From Paenibacillus sp. (GTDB lineage Bacteria; Bacillota; Bacilli; Paenibacillales; Paenibacillaceae), in contig JAQSXN010000356.1 of assembly GCA_029256665.1 (NCBI GenBank), positions 1-5,084 of the forward strand: 5,084 nucleotides of DNA, in the 5' to 3' direction. Below, in pieces: positions 1 to 5,084 of this stretch. The translations under genes were made by a program, and so were the position numbers. The notes beneath the pieces are model-generated. The model had not been told where the DNA came from, made no database searches, and saw only the letters and a program-made list of their open reading frames with translations. How positions within the stretch are numbered: position 1 is the first letter of the stretch; each line of letters opens with the position of its first letter.

Positions 1-2
1 AT

Positions 3-560
3 CGTATCCTTCCCGGAGAGCGCGACGGGATGTCTCTGCGCATGCGGGTAGAGCCGGACCTGATCAAAGCCCGCTTCCGCAGATGGCTGAATCTGTCCAT
101 TCCTCCCGAAGATTCCGTCGAGATGCTGGCCGCGCAGCAATCCGAGACGCTGATCATGAACGAGCTTCGCCAGCTCATGGGAGGCGTAGGAGAAGCGACG
201 CGCCCGCTGCGGGAAGAGCTTGTCACCCGTTCTACGGACAAACATATCTCGCAGGCGGTGGAATATATCCGGGCTCATTACAAGGAGCCCATCAGGATCG
301 ACGATGCGGCTGCCATCGCGCTTCAGAGCCGCTTCCATTTCATCCGCTCCTTCAAAGCCGCCACCGGCTACGCGCCGTATCAATTCGTCCTTCATCTGCG
401 GATGGAGGAAGCGAAGCGTCTGCTTAGGCGCACCTCGCACACCGTGACGGAAATCAGCTTCATGCTGGGGTTTTCCGCGCCGAGCCAGTTTTACCGGGCG
501 TTCGAAAAATCCTTGGGCGCTACGCCCGAGCAGTATCGGCTAAGCCCGGTCCCTCTGTAA
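3..560 (+). CDS. AraC-family transcriptional regulator, C-terminal part (5' end probably outside window)
   Basis: The product is a DNA-binding regulator of the AraC/XylS family, many of which control sugar-uptake genes. Numbering from the ATG at 30, the last ~105 residues form a typical double helix-turn-helix domain. The first HTH is near residues 87-110 (IRIDDAAAIALQSRF...). The second is near 138-170 and contains TVTEISFMLGFSAPSQFYRA followed by the family ending GATPEQYR. About 70 residues precede this domain and match no fold I recognise. The frame stays open to the left edge (RILPGERDG before the ATG), and most AraC proteins have a larger sensor domain, so I read the gene as truncated. 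A start at 30 cannot be excluded, because GGAGAG at 15-20 lies 9 bases before that ATG. The final two codons and the stop are part of a 27-bp repeat. The gene converges on the amidase gene. Its target is unknown; the sugar transporter nearby is only a guess. Confidence 0.88.
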   Translation, partial: RILPGERDGMSLRMRVEPDLIKARFRRWLNLSIPPEDSVEMLAAQQSETLIMNELRQLMGGVGEATRPLREELVTRSTDKHISQAVEYIRAHYKEPIRIDDAAAIALQSRFHFIRSFKAATGYAPYQFVLHLRMEEAKRLLRRTSHTVTEISFMLGFSAPSQFYRAFEKSLGATPEQYRLSPVPL

Positions 561-578
561 CCCGATTTTTTCGGGCTA
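552..578. repeat. 27-bp palindrome-containing repeat, copy 1
   Basis: This is the first of two identical 27-bp copies, 51 bases apart start to start. The core CCCGA (561-565), five T, TCGGG (571-575) is a perfect 5-bp inverted repeat. TA on each side (558-559 and 577-578) pairs again after one A/C mismatch. CCT CTG TAA at the left end is also the last two codons and stop of the AraC-family gene. No T-run follows the stem on either strand, so it is not a standard intrinsic terminator. It may be a small interspersed repeat, but only these two copies are visible. Confidence 0.85.
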
Positions 579-602
579 TTGCGCTCAAACACGCCGGCTT
601 CA

Positions 603-629
603 CCTCTGTAACCCGATTTTTTCGGGCTA
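603..629. repeat. 27-bp palindrome-containing repeat, copy 2
   Basis: This copy is identical over all 27 bases to the one at 552-578 and lies wholly in the gap between genes. Its inverted-repeat core is at 612-616 and 622-626. The 24-base spacer between the copies is mostly unlike the sequence after copy 2. However, CAAACA recurs at 586-591 and 638-643, at nearly the same distance from each copy, which hints at an older and longer duplication whose flanks have diverged. Confidence 0.85.
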
Positions 630-643
630 CGACAAGCCAAACA

Positions 644-660
644 TTTGTCCGCGCGACAAA
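644..660. repeat. Short inverted repeat next to the terminator
   Basis: TTTGTC (644-649) and GACAAA (655-660) form a perfect 6-bp inverted repeat around the 5-base loop CGCGC. The right arm overlaps the A-run that becomes the U-tract of the minus-strand terminator, so this hairpin may be incidental. A second partial partner, GACAA at 631-635, could pair with the same left arm. Confidence 0.35.
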
Positions 661-709
661 AAGAAGCTCATCCCGCTAGTCGATAGACTGACTTGCGGGA
701 TAGCTTCTT
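658..709 (-). terminator. Rho-independent terminator of the amidase gene, possibly bidirectional
   Basis: A long stem pairs AAGAAGCT (661-668) with AGCTTCTT (702-709), and A plus TCCCGC (670-676) with GCGGGA plus T (695-701). The only break is one bulged C at 669. AGTC (678-681) and GACT (686-689) can add an inner hairpin with a GATA loop. Read on the minus strand the stem is followed by a T-run (TTCTTTTTG, run at 658-662), which suits termination of the amidase transcript, whose stop codon is at 721-723. On the plus strand a weaker T-rich stretch follows, so it may also end the AraC-family transcript. Confidence 0.82.
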
Positions 710-720
710 AGCTTTATCGC

Positions 721-1488
721 TTATTGAGTTTCGAATGACGCCGACATCGACTCCGCATATTCCTTCAGCCCGTCAACGATGGCCTGGGCCATCCGGTTCT
801 GCCCTTCTTCGCTCAGCAGGACGGCTTCTTCGGCCGCGTTGGTCAGGTAGCCGCTTTCGATCAGCGCGGACGGCACCTGGCTTAAAGTCAGCACCTTCAG
901 CTCGTTCAGCCGGATCCCCCGGTCCTTGAAGCCCATTGCGTCCACCAGCTTGCCGTGAATCGCTTCCGCCAGCGGGAGTCCGTTATCGTAACGGTAGAAG
1001 GTCTCCGAGCCGGAGACGCTGCCGTCCTCGTAGGAATTGCCGTGGATCGAAATAAACGCGTCGGCCGGCCAATCGTTGGCCATGGCGGAACGATCCTCCA
1101 GCTGGTAGAACGTATCGTCCGTCCGGGTCATGCGGACCTCGAACCGCGAATCCTCCTGCAGCAACTCGTACACGCGCATCGCGATGGCCAAATTGCTGAC
1201 CTTCTCGAAGGTGCCGCTTACGCCCGTCGTGCCGGGATCCTTCCCCCCGTGGCCCGCGTCGATCAGTATTTTGAACGCATCCTCGCGCGAATCGTCGGAA
1301 ACGGTGTCATCCGAGCTCACATGCACGGCTCCTTCTTCTTTCCCTCCGAGCGCTTTGGGCATCTCGTTGCCATCCTTCGTGAATTGGCTTGTAAATAGGA
1401 ATATGAGTCCAATGGCAATAACCAGCAGGATCGTTAGCGACCTGAGTCTATTAAATCTTAAGCTCGTACTTCTCTTCTGTCTGTCCAT
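721..1488 (-). CDS. Membrane-anchored N-acetylmuramoyl-L-alanine amidase (Amidase_3, CwlD-like)
   Basis: This 255-residue zinc hydrolase should cleave the bond between N-acetylmuramic acid and L-alanine in peptidoglycan, outside the cytoplasmic membrane. A basic start is followed by one hydrophobic segment at about 17-35 (signal anchor, no clear cleavage site), then a charged linker to about residue 72 and the catalytic domain to about 246. Expected zinc ligands are His80 in DAGHGG, Glu95 in SGTFEK and His149 in SIHGN, and the expected catalytic Glu211 is in ALIESGYLTN. All are present, so it should be active. No SPOR, SH3 or LysM domain is visible. Size and layout resemble B. subtilis CwlD (cortex muramic-lactam formation), but a general cell-wall amidase is equally possible, so no symbol is given. 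GGGAGGG at 1499-1505 lies 10 bases before the ATG. The gene probably has its own promoter, as 153 bases separate it from the adaptor gene upstream. Confidence 0.92.
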   Translation of the reverse strand: MDRQKRSTSLRFNRLRSLTILLVIAIGLIFLFTSQFTKDGNEMPKALGGKEEGAVHVSSDDTVSDDSREDAFKILIDAGHGGKDPGTTGVSGTFEKVSNLAIAMRVYELLQEDSRFEVRMTRTDDTFYQLEDRSAMANDWPADAFISIHGNSYEDGSVSGSETFYRYDNGLPLAEAIHGKLVDAMGFKDRGIRLNELKVLTLSQVPSALIESGYLTNAAEEAVLLSEEGQNRMAQAIVDGLKEYAESMSASFETQ

Positions 1489-1539
1489 TCAGATGACGCC
1501 CTCCCGAAAACGAATGTGAATCAATCATGCTTCTACTTC

Positions 1540-1571
1540 GTTATATCATCCGAAAATCATGGGATCGTCAA
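1540..1571 (-). promoter_or_regulatory. Candidate promoter for the amidase gene
   Basis: On the minus strand TTGACG (1566-1571) is a good -35 match. TGATAT (1543-1548) sits at a 17-base spacing but matches the -10 consensus poorly. The better-looking TATAAC (1540-1545) is 20 bases away, which is too far for a usual sigma-A promoter. The site is 50-80 bases upstream of the amidase ATG. I could not recognise a convincing sporulation-sigma site. Weak call. Confidence 0.28.
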
Positions 1572-1600
1572 CAACTTGTAACGAAATTGTCTCTAAATAA

Positions 1601-1609
1601 ATTCTATCA
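1601..1609 (-). promoter_or_regulatory. Alternative extended -10 element upstream of the amidase gene
   Basis: Read on the minus strand this is TG, one base, TAGAAT: an extended -10 motif with five of six consensus bases. No good -35 lies at 17 bases. It is a second, equally weak candidate for the start of amidase transcription in the AT-rich gap 1489-1641. The same gap holds a small inverted repeat, AATTC (1613-1617) with GAATT (1622-1626), with no T-run, so I see no clear terminator after the adaptor gene. Confidence 0.2.
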
Positions 1610-1641
1610 CGAAATTCGCGAGAATTGCGGCTTTCAAAAGC

Positions 1642-2817
1642 TTAAATTATTCTTACCCGCATCCCGTTCATGATAGGCTCGCTAGAGCTTATGACGATTT
1701 TCTGCGCCTGGAACAGACCGGACTCCACCAACGTCGCGGATTCATTAGAACCAGAGATGACGATTGGCGTCCGCACGGTATAATAGGCGTTCCCCAGGAA
1801 ACCCGGCCGCTCCTCCAGCGTGTAGACGTACGTTCCTTCCAAATCATGATGCACGGCATCGACGGGCACGAGCACACCCCTCTTCTCGCCAGTCAGCTTG
1901 AGATCCACTTGCAGCCTTTCTCCGCCTTGCAGCCCTTCTCCGTCCTGCAGCCTTTCTTCGCCTTGCAGCTCCCCATCCTTCAACGTCAACTTTACTTTGG
2001 CGAAGCCATCCTCTCCGCCGCTCGTTCCTTCGCCGCCGCCATTCTGACCGCCCGTCGCTTCGATGGAAATAATCGTGCCGGCGATCATCCGGCTATTCCC
2101 GCCTTCCAGCAGCAACTCCAGCTCCTCGCCCGGTTCGAGCAGGCCGGCGATATCCTCCGGTATGGCGAGCTCCGCCGCAAATCCTTCGGCCCCGTTCGAC
2201 ATGACGATATCCGCCGCGCCGGCGCCGGTTGCTCCTTCCGTCGCGCGGACTTCCAGCACCGTCCCATCAAACGGGGCAATAAGCTGCCGGCTCTTCTCCA
2301 TAACCGACTCTTGCGCCTCCATCCTTCGTTTCAAGTCGGCGATATCCAGCTTCGCGGTCTCTATGGCCAGCTTCGCGCCGATCCGCGCCGTCTCGTCCTC
2401 CCCCAAATAAGCCAGCTTGTACTGGTGCTGCAGGCTTTCAATAGACAATTCAAGCTTCTTCAAGGCGGAGCGAGTATCGGCAAGTGCCTGTCCGGCTTCC
2501 GCATCGTCGTAGAGGACAAGGGGCTGGCCTTTACTAACGGTTTCCCCCTTCTCCGCAAGCACCTTTGCGACCTTCCATCCCGCCGGATTGACCAACTCCC
2601 GTACATCGCTCGGGATCACGGTCGTCGTTCCCCGGAATTCGTAAGCAAGCTCGCCCTGTTGCGTCTCCGCCGTATACGCCTTCGGCAGCGTCATCGACTG
2701 AATCGTATTGCCCGCAAGCGTCAGCAACGCGAGCAACGTCACAAACCCTCCCGCCGCGATGCGAACCCACTTTCTCCTTGCCCGCGCATGACTCTCTTTC
2801 CCTTCCACACTCATCAC
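1642..2817 (-). CDS. HlyD/MacA-type membrane fusion (efflux adaptor) protein
   Basis: The product is a membrane-anchored adaptor of the HlyD/RND-MFP superfamily, up to 391 residues, facing the cell exterior. A basic N-terminus precedes one membrane segment at about 19-37. The first half of the lipoyl-like domain is near 77-104 (GWKVAKVLAEKGETVSKGQP). A two-helix coiled coil spans about 106-177, and the second lipoyl half is near 177-197 (LIAPFDGTVLEVRATEG). A beta-barrel follows from about 210, then a membrane-proximal domain from about 314 (GVLVPVDAVHHD) to the end. The barrel is interrupted by a Gly-rich stretch (256-268) and three tandem LQ-hexapeptides (284-303). Relatives work with ABC exporters such as B. 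subtilis YknYZ or with MacB. Here the gene follows a sugar permease by 27 bases and no exporter gene is seen, so its partner is unknown. The start is unsettled: GTG 2817, ATG 2814 or GTG 2808; the last has the best ribosome-site spacing. Confidence 0.87.
   Translation of the reverse strand: MMSVEGKESHARARRKWVRIAAGGFVTLLALLTLAGNTIQSMTLPKAYTAETQQGELAYEFRGTTTVIPSDVRELVNPAGWKVAKVLAEKGETVSKGQPLVLYDDAEAGQALADTRSALKKLELSIESLQHQYKLAYLGEDETARIGAKLAIETAKLDIADLKRRMEAQESVMEKSRQLIAPFDGTVLEVRATEGATGAGAADIVMSNGAEGFAAELAIPEDIAGLLEPGEELELLLEGGNSRMIAGTIISIEATGGQNGGGEGTSGGEDGFAKVKLTLKDGELQGEERLQDGEGLQGGERLQVDLKLTGEKRGVLVPVDAVHHDLEGTYVYTLEERPGFLGNAYYTVRTPIVISGSNESATLVESGLFQAQKIVISSSEPIMNGMRVRII
1909..1968. repeat. 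18-bp tandem repeat inside the adaptor gene
   Basis: Three 18-bp units lie end to end at 1909-1926, 1927-1944 and 1945-1962. Each begins TTGCAG or CTGCAG on the plus strand, and TTGCAG starts once more at 1963. The units differ from one another at only two to four bases. On the coding strand they give three hexapeptides of the form LQ(G/D)(E/G)E(R/G), adaptor residues 284-301, then a final LQ at 302-303. The period is a multiple of three, so unit gain or loss would keep the frame. Confidence 0.85.
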
Positions 2818-2821
2818 TCCC
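2815..2821 (-). promoter_or_regulatory. Ribosome binding site that decides the adaptor start
   Basis: The coding strand reads GGGAGTGATGAGTGTGG. GGGAG (2817-2821) overlaps the first possible start, GTG at 2815-2817, and is only 2 bases from ATG at 2812-2814. It is 8 bases from GTG at 2806-2808, a normal spacing. The third start would make the protein 388 residues. No other good ribosome site is present in the 27-base gap after the permease stop codon. Confidence 0.5.
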
Positions 2822-2844
2822 GAACATGCGGCAAACGATCCACG

Positions 2845-3747
2845 TTATCCTTTGATTCCCGACAGTTGCACCCCTTCTACCAGATGGGTCTCCGCGTACA
2901 GGAACAGAAGCACGACCGGCGTCATGTACAGCACGGAGGCCGCGAAGCCGATGCCCCTCGCTCCCTCGTCCATGTACGCCAAGTATAGGGACAACGGCTG
3001 CATGGAAGCTTCCCGCAAAAATATAAGGGGCTGTTCGATCATGTTCCAATAATCGACGAACAGCAGCACCGCCAACGCGGCGATTCCCGGCTTCGCCAGC
3101 GGCAGGACGATGCGGGCGAACACCGTGAAATGCCCGCCGCCGTCCATCTTGGCCGCTTCCGCGTAAACGCCGGGAATATGGGTCATGAATTGCCGCAGCA
3201 TGAAGACGCCGAACGCCCCGAACACGCCGGGCCAAATGATCGCGCCGTTGCTGTTCATAAGCCCCAGCCGTTCGATGACCAGATAGTTCGGCACGAGCGT
3301 CACCTGAAACGGCATGAGCATCGTCATGAGATAGACCAAGAACAGGCCGTCCCTTCCGCGAAACCGCAGCATCGCCAGCGCGTACGCCGCAAGCGAGGCA
3401 ACCGCGGCTTGCCCCGCTATGATTGGAACGACCAGGCCCGCCGAATTCCAGAACATCTGCAGAAACTTAGGCGCCAGCACGAGAACGTGCACGTATTGCT
3501 CCGGCGACAGCCAGTCCGGGAGCAGCTTCAAATTGACGAAAGAGGCGCCTGCAAGCCCGCCAGCGTCCGTCATTTTGCCAAGCAGCCCGTAATTGAGCCC
3601 GATCTCCTTCTCCGTCATCAGCGAATTGGTTAAGGTGAACACGATTGGCACCAGCATGATAACGGCCGCAGAACCGAGCCATGCCGTCAGCAACATGCGC
3701 GATACCAGGGGATACGCCTTCTTCCACCCCCCGTTGCCCCGCGTCAT
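2845..3747 (-). CDS. Carbohydrate ABC importer permease, MalG type (CUT1)
   Basis: This 300-residue inner-membrane protein is one half of the channel of a CUT1 sugar importer. It has about six membrane segments: near 17-40, 97-125, 133-157, 168-186, 218-236 and 265-286. An extracytoplasmic loop of about 50 residues lies between the first two. The cytoplasmic EAA loop that docks the ATPase is clear: EAAKMDGGG from Glu197, with LP at 215-216. WN at 234-235 and the C-terminal ending EGVQLSGIKG are also typical of MalG-type subunits. The ATG overlaps the stop of the preceding permease gene as ATGA (3744-3747), and GGGAGG at 3755-3760 lies 7 bases upstream, so translation should be coupled. The substrate cannot be read from the sequence; an oligosaccharide or plant polysaccharide fragment is typical for such systems. 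Confidence 0.93.
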   Translation of the reverse strand: MTRGNGGWKKAYPLVSRMLLTAWLGSAAVIMLVPIVFTLTNSLMTEKEIGLNYGLLGKMTDAGGLAGASFVNLKLLPDWLSPEQYVHVLVLAPKFLQMFWNSAGLVVPIIAGQAAVASLAAYALAMLRFRGRDGLFLVYLMTMLMPFQVTLVPNYLVIERLGLMNSNGAIIWPGVFGAFGVFMLRQFMTHIPGVYAEAAKMDGGGHFTVFARIVLPLAKPGIAALAVLLFVDYWNMIEQPLIFLREASMQPLSLYLAYMDEGARGIGFAASVLYMTPVVLLFLYAETHLVEGVQLSGIKG

Positions 3748-4628
3748 TCCAGGACCTCCCGAAACTTGCGTTCCGCCCGCAGCATGCCCGACACCAGCAG
3801 CACGATGCCCGCAACCATCAGGGAAGCGGCGGCCGTCAGCTTCTGAATATCAAGCTCCGCGAACATGTTGTTCATGTAATGCTGCATCATGTAGATGGAA
3901 TCGTAGGGATAATCGCCGGCCAACAGGTAGGTCTCCCTGAACACCTTGAAGGAATTAATAATGGAGATAAGCACGACAAAAAACGTCGTAGGCGTCAAAT
4001 ACGGCATCGTCACATGGAACAGCAGCCGCAGTCTTCCCGCTCCTTCGATCCGGGCCGTCTCGTAATAATCCTTCGGGATCGATTGAAGTCCCGCTATAAA
4101 CAAGATCATGTCGTACCCGATGTTTTTCCAGAGGTACAGCGCCGCGATAACTCCCATGGAGCCTTCGGATTGCAGGAAATCGATTCTCGGCAGACCGTAA
4201 TGATGCAGCCATGCGTTCAACGTCCCGTTCCAATCGAAGAAGATTTGCCAGATCAGGACGACCGAAGCGACGGGCACGACGAGCGGCAATATAAAAGCGG
4301 TTCTGAGGCCTCCCCGAAACGGCAGCGGACGGTTCAGCAGGAGCGCGAGCAGGAGCGACAGCCCGACCAGCAGCGGCACGCTAATACCCGTGAACAGCAG
4401 CGTATTGGCCGCCGCCTTCCGGAAGGAGGCGCTTCCGAGCAGCTCTCCGTAATTGGCGAAGCCGGCAAAGGCGCCGCCGCGCGCGCTGTCCGTAAATGAG
4501 GTATAGACGCCCGCCGCGAACGGAATCGCATAAAATAATCCGAAGCCCGCGAGGCTCGGAGCAAGGAAGAGCAGCGCGACACGCCAATCGCCGCCGCTTA
4601 ACCATCCCCTCCCGCTCCACTTATTCAT
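3744..4628 (-). CDS. Sugar ABC importer permease, MalF type (CUT1)
   Basis: This is the partner permease, 294 residues, forming the channel with the MalG-type subunit. Six membrane segments are visible near 17-40, 74-98, 109-131, 158-181, 209-232 and 263-284. The EAA loop reads ETARIEGAG from Glu190, with MP at 208-209, where the ATPase should dock. It lacks the long extra N-terminal segments of E. coli MalF, as usual for Gram-positive LplB/UgpA-like subunits. Its ATG overlaps the last 8 bases of the binding-protein gene (4621-4628). I see no good ribosome site at the usual distance, so ribosomes probably pass on from the upstream gene. A GGGAGGGG followed by ATG just inside the gene is out of frame and is not its start. 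Confidence 0.93.
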   Translation of the reverse strand: MNKWSGRGWLSGGDWRVALLFLAPSLAGFGLFYAIPFAAGVYTSFTDSARGGAFAGFANYGELLGSASFRKAAANTLLFTGISVPLLVGLSLLLALLLNRPLPFRGGLRTAFILPLVVPVASVVLIWQIFFDWNGTLNAWLHHYGLPRIDFLQSEGSMGVIAALYLWKNIGYDMILFIAGLQSIPKDYYETARIEGAGRLRLLFHVTMPYLTPTTFFVVLISIINSFKVFRETYLLAGDYPYDSIYMMQHYMNNMFAELDIQKLTAAASLMVAGIVLLVSGMLRAERKFREVLE

Positions 4629-5084
4629 TGAGGTACGTCGTCGCCTTGTTCTGGATCAGCTTCGCTACGGCTTCCGCCGTCTTCTGCCCGCCGAAGAACG
4701 CGGCCGATTCCTGAATGATGAGCTCCTCCAGCTTGCTGGCTTGATACGCAACGGGATGGACCGCTCCGTTCACGTAACCCGTGAGCCGCTCCAGACTCGC
4801 GTCGTCCACCTTAACGGAAGCCCCATGCAGGGGTCCCTCTTCATGCCCCTTCACCGTCCCCGTTTGCCGCAGTTCTTCCAGTCCCTTTTCGTACAGCGCT
4901 TTGTTGATGGGGAACCCGGCGGATAGCGGCGTCGCCGAAATCTCGTCCGACATCATGAATTTGATGAATTTCCAGGCCTCTTGCTTCACCGTGGAAGCGG
5001 CGTTCATCCCAACCGTGCGATACGAGCGGAAGTATCCTCCCGGTCCCGTCTCCTTCGCGTGCGGCTTGGCATACAAGCGCATCT
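4621..5084 (-). CDS. Extracellular sugar-binding protein of ABC importer, C-terminal part (partial)
   Basis: This is the C-terminal ~154 residues of a family 1 solute-binding protein; the rest, including the expected lipoprotein signal, lies beyond the right edge. The frame is open to the edge, so the Met at 5082 is internal. Typical features, numbered from that Met, are TVGMNAASTVKQEAWKFIKFM at 23-43 (the usual segment saying a run of residues is removed together with the sugar-binding cleft helix), GFPINKALYE at 56-65, and a closing amphipathic region, LEELIIQESAAFFGG to ATTYLNE. In Gram-positive bacteria such proteins are tethered outside the membrane and deliver the sugar to the two permeases, which are encoded immediately downstream in the usual order. 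The stop codon overlaps the next gene by 8 bases. The sugar bound cannot be told from this fragment. Confidence 0.9.
   Translation of the reverse strand, partial: MRLYAKPHAKETGPGGYFRSYRTVGMNAASTVKQEAWKFIKFMMSDEISATPLSAGFPINKALYEKGLEELRQTGTVKGHEEGPLHGASVKVDDASLERLTGYVNGAVHPVAYQASKLEELIIQESAAFFGGQKTAEAVAKLIQNKATTYLNE

Noticed and set aside
552..629. CRISPR-like array (27-bp repeat, 24-bp spacer)
   Set aside because: Only two copies exist, the first is part of a coding sequence and its stop codon, and no cas gene or leader is seen.
560..629. Repeat hairpins as intrinsic terminators of the AraC-family gene
   Set aside because: The T-run lies in the loop, the stem is only five perfect pairs, and no T-run follows on either strand. 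The stem at 661-709 is a far better terminator.
1846..2988. Long open frame (380 residues) on the plus strand, antisense to the adaptor and permease genes
   Set aside because: It is rich in Arg, His and Gln with no recognisable motif, no ribosome site and no domain. It is the typical mirror of GC-rich coding sequence, while the minus-strand frames match known families throughout.
2534..3235. 233-residue open frame on the minus strand overlapping the MalG-type permease and adaptor genes
   Set aside because: It is a frame-shifted reading of both genes. The permease and adaptor frames are intact, so no frameshift or fusion is indicated.
3681..4499. 272-residue open frame on the plus strand, antisense to the MalF-type permease
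   Set aside because: Its composition is Arg/Gln/His-rich and low in complexity, and it lies fully inside a well-supported permease gene on the other strand.
4381..4620. Alternative start with GGGAGGGG just before an ATG inside the MalF-type permease gene
   Set aside because: The frame is wrong for the permease and gives a 79-residue Arg-rich peptide without family features.

Overview
The window looks like a chromosomal segment from a GC-rich member of the Firmicutes, most likely Paenibacillaceae (Paenibacillus, Cohnella or a relative). The basis is strong GGGAGG-type ribosome binding sites, a CUT1-type sugar ABC importer operon with no ATPase gene beside it, an AraC/YesN-type regulator, and a membrane-anchored Amidase_3 enzyme of the CwlD kind. 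This is inferred from gene content and style; no 16S or other marker gene is present.

Layout, left to right. An AraC-family regulator (C-terminal part, + strand) runs in from the left edge and ends at 560. The 160-base gap that follows (561-720) is unusually structured. It holds two perfect 27-bp copies of a small palindrome-containing repeat, the first of which supplies the regulator's stop codon, then a short inverted repeat, then a long stem-loop that ends both convergent genes. All remaining genes are on the minus strand. A membrane-anchored N-acetylmuramoyl-L-alanine amidase (721-1488) has its own strong ribosome binding site and an AT-rich 153-base leader with weak promoter candidates.

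Right of it lies an operon read from right to left: the C-terminal end of an extracellular sugar-binding lipoprotein (beyond 5084 to 4621), a MalF-type permease (4628-3744), a MalG-type permease (3747-2845) and an HlyD/MacA-type membrane fusion (adaptor) protein (about 2817-1642). The first three genes overlap by 8 and 4 bases and the adaptor follows after only 27 bases, so all four are probably co-transcribed and translationally coupled.

The binding protein would capture a sugar or oligosaccharide outside the cell and the two permeases would move it across the membrane, powered by an ATPase encoded elsewhere (in Bacillus subtilis a shared MsmX-type subunit does this). The odd member is the adaptor. 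This family normally works with exporters, yet no exporter subunit is visible here. This is the main candidate for an undescribed association in the window. The adaptor also carries a short tandem hexapeptide repeat encoded by 18-bp DNA repeats. The rest of the window is ordinary.
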